Shown: piece after piece, positions 1-8,724 of the stretch
How the letters are laid out: each line of letters opens with the position of its first letter
Numbering within the stretch: the first letter of the stretch is position 1
Source: a virus
IMG/VR virus record: IMGVR_UViG_3300034072_001093
Location: 1-64,000 of that record
DNA: 64,000 nt
Strand: one strand, 5' to 3'
Position numbers and translations under genes: made by a program
Notes under the pieces: model-generated
What the model was told of the DNA's origin: nothing
The model's input: the letters and a program-made list of their open reading frames with translations, nothing else
Databases searched by the model: none

Positions 1-3000
1 TGGGAAGCGATCGGCGACGCCGGCGACTGGGGCCTCAATGTGTCGCCCAGGGGCTTCACGGGAGGCCGCTGGTTCAATGGCCGTGACAACCTCATTTACA
101 ACGGTCCTCTCAACGCAATCAAGCAGAACTGGGCCGGTAGGAAGCTGCGTGTTCAGTGCGAAGCATATAATGCCGAGAACGCATGGCAGCTGCGCGCTGG
201 CGTGTTCTGCTACGGCGCCGACGGCAACATTGTTCCAGGCGGTTATGTCAGCGGTGCGGTAGCGGAACCGGGACACGGCTGGGCCTATGGCGACTTTGAG
301 ATCACCGTTCCCGAAAACACTGTATCCATCAACCCGTGGGTGCAGATTTCGAACGGTGGTCCGATTGGTGCCAGCCGCGCGCTGGTGACCTATTTCGCCA
401 TCTTCGACGTCACCGAGAGCAAGGCTGCCAAGAGCAGTGCTGACGTTGCTTCGAATGCCGCGAGCACGGCTGACGGTCACCGAGCGGAAGCAGTCACACA
501 AGCGGGCCTGGCAGCAACCTATTCCAACGAGGCGCTGAAGCGAACCTCCGCCGCGGGCATTCCCTCCTGGCTGAAGAACGACGACTATTGGCATTGGACC
601 GAAGGTTGGAACGATCAGGTCTACTACTCCAGCGACAACGGCCGTCATTACATGAACCGGGTGTTCCCGGCGAACAGCTATTCGCTGGTTCGCAACCGTT
701 ATCCTATGGCGGTTGTGCCGGGCATGAAGGTGCGCGCTACGGCCAATGTCGGCAACTGGAACGCCGGAATGCCGAACGCCACCAGTATCCTGCGTTTCGC
801 CTGGTATGTGAATGGCGAACGCCGCCTCGACTATGGCAGCGCAGGCTCGAAGCCGATCCCCAATCAGCATGTCATCGAGAACCATGTCAACGAGTTCACG
901 GTCCCGGCAAACTGCACCGAGTTGTTCCTCGAGAGCTACATCGAAGGTCGTGGCTCCGACGAGACGCGCCGGGAGTTCCTCTGGTGGGATCTCAAGCTCG
1001 AGGACGTAACCTCCGAGCTGGCTGCAAAGTCGAGCGCTGATGCTTCGAGCTCCAGTGCCACGACCGCTGATGCTCACCGGGCAACTGCACTAGAGCACAG
1101 GAACCAAGCTGCGACCTTCGCTGCTGGAGCACAGTCGGCGTTCGATGCCAGCTTCCCTGCCTCGTTCGACGAGACGGGTCGCAAAGCATACCAGTTCGAC
1201 ATCCCGGTCACCCGTTGGCACGGCCCTGGAAGCAACTGGCCGTCTGGTCCCTGGCTCACTGAATATGGATCTGGCGCTGTCACCGGCGAGTTCGGCATCC
1301 GCCACAAGGCCATCCACAACAAGGTCTCCGGCAGGCGCATCCGTGTCTCGGCGTGGGTCTACACCAACGCCTCGAACATGACGTTCTTCATCGGGGCGGC
1401 ATCGTCGGACAACGCTGACCTGTCGGCGAGCGTGTGGAATGGGCATGGGCGCAGCGAGCCGGCCACGTCTGCTCTTCTGAAGCCACCCCTTCACACCTTC
1501 CACAAGATGGTGACGGAATACGACATCGACGCTGACGGCTTCCGTCAGTTCATGTGGTTCTACGTCGGGTGTCGCCCTGACGCAGGGCAGACGAACAATA
1601 GCAGCTTCCACACCGGCCCTATCCTGATCGAGGACATCACCTCGGAGTTTGCCTCCAAGGCCAGTGCTACGACTTCTGCGAGCAGTGCTGCCACGGCCGA
1701 TCGCCATCGTGCTGATGCGGCTGAAGAACGTCGCATTGCCGGTGAGTTCAAGGGTGCAGCCGAGACCGCAGCAAATGCCGCTTCGGGTAGTGCGATCACC
1801 GCTTCGGGTGCCGAAAGCCGCACGCTGACCTACGCAACCCAGGCGTCGAGCTTCGGTGCGCAGGCGCTCAACAAGAATGCTTTCTTCGCTGCGCCGTTAT
1901 GGACCGGGAGCGTTCCGCCTCTTTGGTATCACTGGACAAATGAGGGTGGCGCGTACATCGGAAAGTATGGCTCCAATGCCGACCGACCCAACCCCTATGG
2001 TCCCGAAGCATTGCAGATGGACCGCAATTCCGGTCCCAGCGGTATCCGGGCCGCTCTTGGGCCGCTGGGCGCAGGATGGTATGTCATTGAGGCCGACCTG
2101 TGGGTGCAGGACGGGTCTTGGCGCGGCGCGGGTCTGCACTACAATTTCGACAATGGCTACTACGGCAACCTTGACTTCGGCACGGAACCCGACACCAACG
2201 ATTGGACCTTCGGTGGCGGCCTGTTCGTAAACCGCAAATTTTCCAAGCTGATCCACAATGGCACGTCCTCGCCGGGTGGCAACTTCTACGCAATGGCGGG
2301 CTGGGATGGTTTTGCCGGTTGGAACGGCTCGACGGGTTTTGCTCGCACCATTTGGCACAAGGCCCTGCTGCGGCCCGCTACCTCGCAGGAAATCGAAGCG
2401 CGCAAGGCCATGACCGCTTCGATTTCCAACGACGCGAGGATCACCACCGAGGTCGCTACCCTGAATACGGCCATCGGTGCTGTGGCGGGAAGGGCGACTA
2501 CGCTTGAGGCACGCGCTCTGGCTGGGGGCAATATCCTTTCGAACACCACGTTCCTGACCATGGACGGGTGGGGCACCTATCAGTATGGGGGGCACTCGGC
2601 CGGCTTCAGCATCAATACGGCAGGGGATGCCTGGCATCCCGTAGGCGAGAATGTGCTCGGGATGCACCAGGGCCAGGCAGCGATCGCCGACCCCGGCAGT
2701 CAAGCTGGTAACTATTTCTCGGAACATTTCCCTGTGATAGGTGGAAGCTACATCCAGCATTATTGCTTTGTAGCGGGGCATCGGGTGCACGACTTCAATG
2801 TTTTTCTGGAGTTCTACGACAGCAATAGAACATTGCTGGCATACAGCTTTAGCGATCAGGTCGTGAATGGTGACCGTGGCGGAACCAACCCCAATGCCTA
2901 TGATCGTCTCGGTGTGAAATCCTATCGTGTGCCTGACAACGCCGTCTCAGCTTGCCTGGTTCTTCGCAAATACGGCACGAGGACTGGACATGGTGACAGC

Positions 3001-4050
3001 TATGCCTGGTTCTGGCGTCCATATGTCGGTGCGGCTCGTCAGGGCCAGACCGAATGGAACCCGTATTCGCCCGGCAGTGGCAACGCGGTGCAAAAGCAGA
3101 TTGGTGCTCGTGTTAGCGTGACCGAGAGTGCTGTTGCAGGACTTGAAGGAGCAGCTGCTCACTACAGCATCGTTGCTGCTGCCACTGGTTCCAATGACGC
3201 AGTGGCTCAGCTGACGGCGGGCAAGAACGGCTCGGGCATCAACCTGGTCAGTGACAAGCTCACGATCAAGAACAAGGTCAATGGCCAGCTCATCGATGTG
3301 GTCACCGTGGAGGGTGGTGAGGCCAAGATCCGTGCAGCGGCGATCCGCAATGCTCGTGTCGGTCCTCGATCGAACTCGCAGATCCTGCTGCCGGTCATGC
3401 TGCGGCCGCTGATCCGCCTGGGGAGCCATGGGCAGACGGTCTACTACCAGAACGGCGAGACCTTCGGTGCAAACCCGGAGAACATCGTTGCAGACCAGAA
3501 TGGGCTGCCGGCACTCCAGCTAGGCGAGAAGTATGACATCAAGGCGATCAACATCACCCCGACGCACTTCACCGCCCATGTGACCAAGATCACGGCTGCA
3601 GATCCGGTCACCCAGACGGCGACCACTGGGGAAAATGTGGGAGGAACGCCCCAGTGGCGCTCGCACAAGCAGACCGCTCTCGATGCCTATAACGGCCTCT
3701 ACCAGTATAGCTTCACCATCTCGGGAACCCTGATCTCCTCGGAGAACGGTGTGAACGAATGGTATGCTGCTGGCCAGATCTACCTGGCCGACACCAACGG
3801 CAACATGCAGCTGGTGGGTGGCTATGACGAGAACTGGGTGACCAACGGCGGTGGGACCCGATCGATCACTGTCACGATCAACACCAGCATGGCTGTCGGC
3901 CAGACCGGTGGATACGAGTTCGGTGTTCACCCGACTGCAGGTGGCATCACCAACTTCGTCAACGTCATCTACTCGACCCAGGTTCAGAGCAACGTAACAG
4001 CGCTTGGCGGAGCTGTTCCGTGGATCATCACCCCGCCGACACCCGATTGA
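1..4050 (+). CDS. Tail tip / receptor-binding-like structural protein (5' end outside window)
   Basis: The reading frame is open from base 1, so the true start lies to the left; 1349 residues are visible. It is built from repeated units of about 170 to 200 residues: a beta-rich, Trp/Gly-rich module that looks like a carbohydrate-binding jelly roll, then an Ala/Ser-rich helical linker. Linkers begin near residues 138, 337, 545 and 790, each announced by a short 'E(D)VTSE'-like phrase. Residues about 1050 to 1120 resemble the DUF1983 segment of tail tip J-type proteins, followed by a C-terminal beta domain rich in Gly, Asn and Thr. It heads the late block, where N4-like phages keep tail and appendage genes. 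The adhesin role is inferred from architecture and position. Confidence 0.7.
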   Translation, partial: WEAIGDAGDWGLNVSPRGFTGGRWFNGRDNLIYNGPLNAIKQNWAGRKLRVQCEAYNAENAWQLRAGVFCYGADGNIVPGGYVSGAVAEPGHGWAYGDFEITVPENTVSINPWVQISNGGPIGASRALVTYFAIFDVTESKAAKSSADVASNAASTADGHRAEAVTQAGLAATYSNEALKRTSAAGIPSWLKNDDYWHWTEGWNDQVYYSSDNGRHYMNRVFPANSYSLVRNRYPMAVVPGMKVRATANVGNWNAGMPNATSILRFAWYVNGERRLDYGSAGSKPIPNQHVIENHVNEFTVPANCTELFLESYIEGRGSDETRREFLWWDLKLEDVTSELAAKSSADASSSSATTADAHRATALEHRNQAATFAAGAQSAFDASFPASFDETGRKAYQFDIPVTRWHGPGSNWPSGPWLTEYGSGAVTGEFGIRHKAIHNKVSGRRIRVSAWVYTNASNMTFFIGAASSDNADLSASVWNGHGRSEPATSALLKPPLHTFHKMVTEYDIDADGFRQFMWFYVGCRPDAGQTNNSSFHTGPILIEDITSEFASKASATTSASSAATADRHRADAAEERRIAGEFKGAAETAANAASGSAITASGAESRTLTYATQASSFGAQALNKNAFFAAPLWTGSVPPLWYHWTNEGGAYIGKYGSNADRPNPYGPEALQMDRNSGPSGIRAALGPLGAGWYVIEADLWVQDGSWRGAGLHYNFDNGYYGNLDFGTEPDTNDWTFGGGLFVNRKFSKLIHNGTSSPGGNFYAMAGWDGFAGWNGSTGFARTIWHKALLRPATSQEIEARKAMTASISNDARITTEVATLNTAIGAVAGRATTLEARALAGGNILSNTTFLTMDGWGTYQYGGHSAGFSINTAGDAWHPVGENVLGMHQGQAAIADPGSQAGNYFSEHFPVIGGSYIQHYCFVAGHRVHDFNVFLEFYDSNRTLLAYSFSDQVVNGDRGGTNPNAYDRLGVKSYRVPDNAVSACLVLRKYGTRTGHGDSYAWFWRPYVGAARQGQTEWNPYSPGSGNAVQKQIGARVSVTESAVAGLEGAAAHYSIVAAATGSNDAVAQLTAGKNGSGINLVSDKLTIKNKVNGQLIDVVTVEGGEAKIRAAAIRNARVGPRSNSQILLPVMLRPLIRLGSHGQTVYYQNGETFGANPENIVADQNGLPALQLGEKYDIKAINITPTHFTAHVTKITAADPVTQTATTGENVGGTPQWRSHKQTALDAYNGLYQYSFTISGTLISSENGVNEWYAAGQIYLADTNGNMQLVGGYDENWVTNGGGTRSITVTINTSMAVGQTGGYEFGVHPTAGGITNFVNVIYSTQVQSNVTALGGAVPWIITPPTPD

Positions 4051-4061
4051 GGACAAAAAAT

Positions 4062-4214
4062 ATGAGTATCGAACTGATCTTCGCAATCATCCTGGTTTCC
4101 CTCCTGGCTCTTTTGGGCTACCGTATTTTCAAGCGGGAGCGGGTCTCCCGCAAGGATGGCAAGATCTCTGGCGGACACGCCAATGGTCCCAATCCCCATG
4201 AGCGCCTGAAGTAA
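4062..4214 (+). CDS. Small single-span membrane protein
   Basis: Encodes 50 residues. Residues 3 to 22 form one strongly hydrophobic helix (I, L, A, V), followed by a basic, Gly/Asn-rich cytoplasmic-type tail. It starts 12 bases after the tail protein stop with a GAGG ribosome site, so it is probably co-transcribed with it. The size, topology and closeness to the lysis genes fit a small lysis-associated or membrane accessory protein, but no family is recognised. Confidence 0.6.
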   Translation: MSIELIFAIILVSLLALLGYRIFKRERVSRKDGKISGGHANGPNPHERLK

Positions 4215-4259
4215 GCGCCCAGAACCTCCCAAAAACAGAACATAAAGCGGAGTTTTTCC

Positions 4260-4577
4260 ATGACTGACACCCCTGTGACGGTCGACGAGCTGAACGCCAT
4301 GCAGGCCGAGCTCGATCGCCAGAAAGCCAACCTGATGGTTGGCAAGATCGACGAAGCGCTGATGGAGCTGACTTCGGCCGACATCGACAATCTCGCCAAT
4401 ACCCTGACCGAGCTTGCTTCCGGCATGGTCAACGGCAACTCGAAGACCCAGATGATGAACACGGTCTCGATGATCCGGACGATGCCCAACATCCTCAATC
4501 ATGAGCGAAGCACATTCAATGCGGTCCTGAACCCTCCGACCACACCGGGAATGGTTACTCCGCCCCCGATGCCGTAA
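4260..4577 (+). CDS. Hypothetical protein (tail/lysis junction)
   Basis: Encodes 105 residues, acidic and helical up to about residue 85, with a Pro-rich end. No signal peptide or membrane segment is visible. A GGAG site lies 8 bases before ATG, and the leader carries a CCCAGAACC element like other genes of this phage. A terminator-like hairpin follows directly. The helical N-terminus might be a small coiled coil or chaperone. The function is unknown. Confidence 0.6.
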   Translation: MTDTPVTVDELNAMQAELDRQKANLMVGKIDEALMELTSADIDNLANTLTELASGMVNGNSKTQMMNTVSMIRTMPNILNHERSTFNAVLNPPTTPGMVTPPPMP

Positions 4578-4590
4578 GCATCTGGAATGC

Positions 4591-4631
4591 GACGAACTCC
4601 GCGGTGATCTGATTGCCGCGGAGTCGTCTTT
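4591..4631 (+). terminator. Rho-independent-type terminator
   Basis: ACTCCGCGG pairs with CCGCGGAGT (9 bp) around a short loop, with GACG/CGTC extending the base of the stem, followed by a short T run. It lies 13 bases after the preceding stop. Confidence 0.6.
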
Positions 4632-4694
4632 CAGGTATGTAGCTGAGCTTCAGCACACAGCCCGACCAAAGAACAAAACATAAGGTCCACGGGC

Positions 4695-5099
4695 ATGTCT
4701 ATGCTTACTGAGCTGGGCGGAATCGTCCCCGCGCTCAAATCTCTCGGCGGTATCTCATCCTTTGGATTTGGCGCCTTCATCGCGTTCAAGTTCATCCAAT
4801 GGGCAACCCAGACTCTCCATGGTCGGGTTGACAAGAGAGAAGCCGATCTCATGCAGAAAGAAGCGGATTACCGCTCCCGGACCGATGCCCAGCTCCAGGC
4901 TCTGGTGGTGCGTGTGGACCGCATGGAGCGGGACAACGATGTCCTCTTCGGCGTCGTTACATCCATTTTGGACCGACATCCGGTGGCCATCATCGGCCGC
5001 CAGCTGCGTGCAGCCTATCCCGTTCCCACTGAAATGTCGCCTCGGATGGCGGCTCTCCTGGCTCGCCTTGAGACCCAAGAACACAATCAGGTAAACTGA
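4695..5099 (+). CDS. Membrane-anchored coiled-coil protein
   Basis: Encodes 134 residues. One hydrophobic segment at about residues 18 to 38 is followed by a charged heptad-like region at about 45 to 85, so the protein is probably anchored in the inner membrane with a helical domain on one side. It lies 10 bases upstream of the endolysin gene, in the slot where many phages keep holin-like or antiholin-like proteins. With only one clear span it is more likely an accessory lysis or superinfection-control protein. No family is recognised. Confidence 0.6.
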   Translation: MSMLTELGGIVPALKSLGGISSFGFGAFIAFKFIQWATQTLHGRVDKREADLMQKEADYRSRTDAQLQALVVRVDRMERDNDVLFGVVTSILDRHPVAIIGRQLRAAYPVPTEMSPRMAALLARLETQEHNQVN

Positions 5100-5109
5100 G
5101 GAATCCCAC

Positions 5110-5826
5110 ATGTCGAACAAGCAGAAGGTCAGAGATCTCCAGCTCTGGCTCAACTCGAAGGGTGCCAACCTCAACCCCGATGGGGTTGGCGGTCCCCGCA
5201 CCCGGCAGGCTATTCTGGACGTCTTCCGGTATCGCTGGGCCAATGCCATCAACACGGCGTCGATCGTCAAGTTCGCTGCCCGCCTGGGATGCACCACGGC
5301 ACAGATCCGAGCCGTCTCGGAGGTCGAGGCTCCCGGTGGTGGTTGGGACAGCGCTGGCCTGCTCACGGCGCTCTATGAGCGCCATTATGGTTGGAAGCGC
5401 TGGATGATCCACATCCCCCTCCTCTCGAACCCCAAGCCGGGTGGCTACACGATCGATGTCGATCGGGATGGTATCAACGACAGCTGGGAAAAAGTCGCCG
5501 ATGCTGCATGCCGGTTCGGCATGGAAGCCTTCGAGTGTGCCAGCTGGGGCAAGTTCCAGATCATGGGTGCCTGGTGGAAGAAGCTGGGATACCCGTCGGT
5601 GCTGGACTTCGTGTTCGCGCTCTCGCGTGACGAGACCGAGCATTACGAGGCCCTGGTTCGGTATATCGAGCGCTTCGGCCTGATCAACGCTGTCCGGCAG
5701 ATCTCGGACAATCCCAGGGACTGCGTTGCCTTTGCCAAGGGCTACAACGGTCCGGGCTATGCAAAGAACCAGTATGACGTGAAGATCGCCCGCGCTCATG
5801 CTCGCCACAAGTGGATGGACGCATGA
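5110..5826 (+). CDS. Endolysin: N-acetylmuramidase (DUF3380 type) with N-terminal peptidoglycan-binding segment
   Basis: Encodes 238 residues. Residues 5 to 38 resemble a PG_binding_1 repeat (LQxWLNxxG...G.R). From about residue 60 the chain matches the DUF3380 muramidase family: 'RAVSEVEAPGGGW' supplies the likely catalytic glutamate (E71 or E73), followed by FE/GKFQIMG and KGYNGPGY motifs. It would cleave the MurNAc-GlcNAc bond of peptidoglycan at the end of infection. N4 gp61 is also a muramidase but of another family. There is no Sec signal, so export by the holin encoded next (4-base ATGA overlap) is expected. Confidence 0.88.
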   Translation: MSNKQKVRDLQLWLNSKGANLNPDGVGGPRTRQAILDVFRYRWANAINTASIVKFAARLGCTTAQIRAVSEVEAPGGGWDSAGLLTALYERHYGWKRWMIHIPLLSNPKPGGYTIDVDRDGINDSWEKVADAACRFGMEAFECASWGKFQIMGAWWKKLGYPSVLDFVFALSRDETEHYEALVRYIERFGLINAVRQISDNPRDCVAFAKGYNGPGYAKNQYDVKIARAHARHKWMDA

Positions 5827-6116
5827 ACCAGCTGCCTTCCATCATGAGCCATGACGGGCGCAGGGCATGGGCATTCGCTGCCCTGATCTGTGCCTGTGGG
5901 ATCTTCACCGCCTTCGCATCGATCGGTGTCTACCTGGTCAGCGAGAACCTCAAATACAGCTTCTATCTGGCCCTGGCTGCCCACGCTCAGTTGTTCGTTG
6001 CCCTTGGTGGCATCGTCGCTCTGCTGGTCCGTCGATCGGTCAAGATCACCCGCAGTGGTGCTGAGTTCGCTGACCAGGAAGTCAGGGGGGAGTCGGAGCA
6101 GATCACGAAGTCCTGA
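5823..6116 (+). CDS. Holin-like protein with two membrane spans
   Basis: Encodes 97 residues. The ATG overlaps the endolysin stop (ATGA), which decides the start. Two hydrophobic segments at about residues 15 to 39 and 47 to 69 are followed by a charged tail, the class II holin layout. Translational coupling to the muramidase and the nearby spanins support a pore-forming lysis role. No family motif is recognised, so the call rests on topology and context. Confidence 0.7.
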   Translation: MNQLPSIMSHDGRRAWAFAALICACGIFTAFASIGVYLVSENLKYSFYLALAAHAQLFVALGGIVALLVRRSVKITRSGAEFADQEVRGESEQITKS

Positions 6117-6150
6117 GCTACCCAAACCCAGACCAAAGAGACCAGACCAC

Positions 6151-7305
6151 ATGCCATCCATCCTTGACCAGGCGGAACTCCGCCGAACTGTCGAGCTGTA
6201 TCATCAGAACGACCAGAATGTTCGCAAGACCGCCAAAGCCATGGGCTTGCACCCGAGCAATGTATCTCGCCGGCTGACCGCTGCTACCCGTCAGGGTCAT
6301 GCACCGGGCCATTTCGATAACGGTGTCGCCCCCGGCAACATCATGGGCAAGGTCACCATTGCCCGGAACAAATACGGTGAGATCGAGCGGACCTGGGAAC
6401 GCCAGCACCCCGATGAGTGGCAGCACATCGAGGACCTGATTATGTCCAGGGTCGACGGCGTGAAACCGATCGATCGGATCAAGGCCCCCAAGAAGTTCGG
6501 GCCTGCTCAGCTACTGAACCAGGTGACAATCGCTGATGGCCATGTCGGTGGCTATGCCTGGGCTCCCGAGACCGGTGGTCCGAACTGGGACCTCGACATT
6601 GCCCACGATCAGCTGCTCGGTGGTGCCACCTGGCTCATGGACAATATGCCCGATGCCGAGAACCTCGTGTTCAACGTCCTGGGCGACTTCCTCGACACCG
6701 ACGGCTATGCGCCTCTGACGCCTGCCAGCAAGCATCTGCTCGATGTCTGCGGCCGCTTCCCTCAGATCGCCGATGTTGGGGAGTCCGTGATCGAACAGGC
6801 AGTGATGCACGCTCTGCATCGCTACAAGCACGTCACCGTGGTCATCAAGCCGGGGAACCATGATCCTCTCTCGGCCTTCTGGATGCGAAAGCTCCTGACC
6901 AGGATCTTCAAGAATGAGCCCCGGGTCACGGTTGATCCGTCGATCCGGCCCTACTGGGCGATGCTCTTCGGCAAGACGATGATCTGCTCCCACCATGGCG
7001 ACAAGGCCAAGCTGGAAGCTCTGCCCGGCATCTTCGCTGCCGATTTCGCCGAGATGTGGGGACAGGCTCGATACCGGATCTGCCACACCGGCCACCTGCA
7101 CCACAAGCACACGCTCCTGACCCAGGGCAAGGAGCTTCGGGGCATGATGGTCTACCAGCATCCGACCCTTGCCAAGAACAACGCCTGGGCCGCGGATCGG
7201 GCATTCAACTCGGCCTATGAGCTGCTGGGCAACACCTACCACTGTGGCGGGGCAATGCCCCAGACGCTGCACTATTCCCGCGAACTCCTGGGACTGGCAG
7301 CATGA
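6151..7305 (+). CDS. HTH-containing calcineurin-like metallophosphoesterase
   Basis: Encodes 384 residues. The start was chosen at ATG 6151, which follows the leader AAACCCAGACC; the frame is open further upstream but overlaps the holin. Residues 5 to 50 form a helix-turn-helix ('VRKTAKAMGLHPSNVSRRL'). The rest carries metallophosphoesterase signatures: D/H near 'ADGHVGG', GDFLD, GNHD, SHHGD and GHLHHK, which supply the two-metal site. It would hydrolyse phosphodiesters, possibly nucleic acid. Its ATGA overlap with the following kinase gene suggests the pair is made together. Placement inside the lysis module is unusual. Confidence 0.8.
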   Translation: MPSILDQAELRRTVELYHQNDQNVRKTAKAMGLHPSNVSRRLTAATRQGHAPGHFDNGVAPGNIMGKVTIARNKYGEIERTWERQHPDEWQHIEDLIMSRVDGVKPIDRIKAPKKFGPAQLLNQVTIADGHVGGYAWAPETGGPNWDLDIAHDQLLGGATWLMDNMPDAENLVFNVLGDFLDTDGYAPLTPASKHLLDVCGRFPQIADVGESVIEQAVMHALHRYKHVTVVIKPGNHDPLSAFWMRKLLTRIFKNEPRVTVDPSIRPYWAMLFGKTMICSHHGDKAKLEALPGIFAADFAEMWGQARYRICHTGHLHHKHTLLTQGKELRGMMVYQHPTLAKNNAWAADRAFNSAYELLGNTYHCGGAMPQTLHYSRELLGLAA

Positions 7306-8114
7306 ACCTCATCCTGATCTTCGTCGCTGGGTTCCTCAGCGTCTTCGCTCTGGGATTCCAGTCCCGCAACGTCAACCACGGGAACTATGGCTGGGCAGCC
7401 GGCACGTCGTTCCTGATCGGGCTGAGCCAGGCCAATCTGTGGGGAGCCCTGCTGAAAGACCTGTCCTGGCTCCCCCAGCTCGTCTATGCTTTCGCTGGTT
7501 GCCTGGGCATTACCAGCTCGATGTATGTGCATCGGCGTTGGATCGTCAAAGCTCCGGCAACCCCCTCCGACCAAAGGGAAACCCAGAAAATGAAACGACC
7601 AAAGATTTTGGTCCTTGGCCATGGACGCCATGGCAAGGACACTGTCGCCGAGCTCCTGCAGCAGCATTACGGGCTGAGCTTCGAAAGCTCCTCCATGTTT
7701 GCTGGCAAGCAGATCATGTTCGAGCATTTCAACCGATCGCCGGACCTGCCGAGTTATGAAAGCTTCGAAGAATGCTATGCTGACCGGGTGAACCACCGGG
7801 GCGAGTGGCATCGTCAGATCTCCGACTACAACAGGCCCGACAAGGCTCGTCTGTGCCGGGAGATCCTCGAAGAGTCCGACATGTATGTCGGGATGCGCTG
7901 TTCGAAGGAATATGAGGCCAGCAAGCACCTGTTCGACCACGTTCTGTGGGTCGACGCTTCCGATCGAGGCATGCCCTACGAGGGCAAAGACAGCTTCAAC
8001 ATCTCCTATGACCCGGATGAGATGCTCTGGATCTCCAACAATGGCGACCTCGACGACCTCGAGCGGGTGCTCAACACGGTGATGTCCTGTCGGGGTATCG
8101 CAGCTGCCCTTTAA
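7302..8114 (+). CDS. Membrane segment fused to a deoxynucleoside monophosphate kinase
   Basis: Encodes 270 residues. The first ~80 carry two or three hydrophobic helices (about 2 to 18, 30 to 48 and 58 to 76). From about residue 97 the chain is a P-loop kinase: Walker A GHGRHGKDT, then 'SSMFAGK' and 'YVGMRCSKE', typical of phage dNMP kinases that phosphorylate dNMPs for DNA synthesis. The first start is coupled (ATGA) to the phosphoesterase. A second start at 7590 has its own AAGGGA site and the AAACCCAGAAA leader and would give a soluble 174-residue kinase. Both forms may be made. Confidence 0.78.
   Translation: MNLILIFVAGFLSVFALGFQSRNVNHGNYGWAAGTSFLIGLSQANLWGALLKDLSWLPQLVYAFAGCLGITSSMYVHRRWIVKAPATPSDQRETQKMKRPKILVLGHGRHGKDTVAELLQQHYGLSFESSSMFAGKQIMFEHFNRSPDLPSYESFEECYADRVNHRGEWHRQISDYNRPDKARLCREILEESDMYVGMRCSKEYEASKHLFDHVLWVDASDRGMPYEGKDSFNISYDPDEMLWISNNGDLDDLERVLNTVMSCRGIAAAL
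7571..7592 (+). promoter_or_regulatory. Internal ribosome site and leader element for the soluble kinase form
   Basis: CCAAAGGGAAACCCAGAAAATG lies inside the frame of the membrane-kinase gene. It has the same AACCCAGA element seen before many other starts here, plus an AAGGGA Shine-Dalgarno at suitable spacing. Confidence 0.5.
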
Positions 8115-8134
8115 TTTTGATTGGACTTTGCGAA

Positions 8135-8665
8135 ATGATTGGTAGAATAAGCCTCATCACGGCGCTGAAGTATCTGGTGCCCCTCCTGGTTCTCGCCGGA
8201 GGGGTCTATTGGATCTACAGCTCAGGACAAAGCCAAGGCAAAGCTGCGGTCCAGGCACTCTGGGACAAAGCCAAGCTGGAAGAAGCCACAGAAGTGGCCA
8301 GGCTGAAGAGCGAGATTGCAGATGCTGAAAAGACCCACCGGCAACAAAGCCAGGAAACTGCCGACAAACTCGCGGACTCCGAGATCCGATTTGCTGGCGC
8401 TATCGCTGATCTGCGGACTGATTTCGCTCACCGCATGCAGCAGCATTCCCAAAGAGCCGAGGTTTACCAACGTCTGTCCGACGGCGGAACCGCTGAGCTC
8501 GCATACCTTGCGGGCCATGCAGCCGAACTCGACCGATCTCTTGAAGAGGGTCGACTCCTGGTTGGCGAGCTCCGATCGACTGTTGAACAGCGTGACCAGC
8601 AAATCCTCGGTCTCGCCGACCAAATCCGAGCAGACCGACAACTGATTGGGGTGGCTTCGGAGTAA
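8135..8665 (+). CDS. Inner-membrane spanin (Rz-like)
   Basis: Encodes 176 residues. ATG 8135 is preferred over TTG 8117. One N-terminal membrane helix at about residues 9 to 28 is followed by a long charged coiled coil, the classic i-spanin layout. A lipoprotein gene in the +1 frame is nested entirely inside it, as in lambdoid Rz/Rz1. The pair would fuse inner and outer membranes after muramidase action. The 3' end is folded into a terminator hairpin. Confidence 0.82.
   Translation: MIGRISLITALKYLVPLLVLAGGVYWIYSSGQSQGKAAVQALWDKAKLEEATEVARLKSEIADAEKTHRQQSQETADKLADSEIRFAGAIADLRTDFAHRMQQHSQRAEVYQRLSDGGTAELAYLAGHAAELDRSLEEGRLLVGELRSTVEQRDQQILGLADQIRADRQLIGVASE
8322..8645 (+). CDS. Outer-membrane lipoprotein spanin (Rz1-like), nested in Rz
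   Basis: Encodes 107 residues in the +1 frame within the i-spanin gene. A basic N-region of about 24 residues precedes a hydrophobic stretch ending in the lipobox LTAC (Cys at about residue 39), so signal peptidase II cleavage and lipidation are expected. The mature part contains Pro and Ser-rich stretches typical of o-spanins. The exact start is uncertain: TTG 8316 is also possible, and the N-region is longer than usual. The identification rests on the lipobox and the nested position. Confidence 0.75.
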   Translation: MLKRPTGNKARKLPTNSRTPRSDLLALSLICGLISLTACSSIPKEPRFTNVCPTAEPLSSHTLRAMQPNSTDLLKRVDSWLASSDRLLNSVTSKSSVSPTKSEQTDN

Positions 8666-8684
8666 CCGGAGCCACTCACTTTTT
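8651..8684 (+). terminator. Terminator overlapping the spanin stop codon
   Basis: GTGGCTTCGG pairs with CCGGAGCCAC (10 positions, one G-T pair), with the Rz stop TAA at the tip of the stem, followed by TCACTTTTTC. Confidence 0.6.
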
Positions 8685-8724
8685 CACTTCAGAACCGCCG
8701 ACAAAGAAGCGGGATGGGGACACG

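Noticed and set aside
5890-6150. An upstream extension of the phosphoesterase gene
   Set aside because: It overlaps the holin out of frame and lacks a ribosome site; ATG 6151 follows the common leader element.
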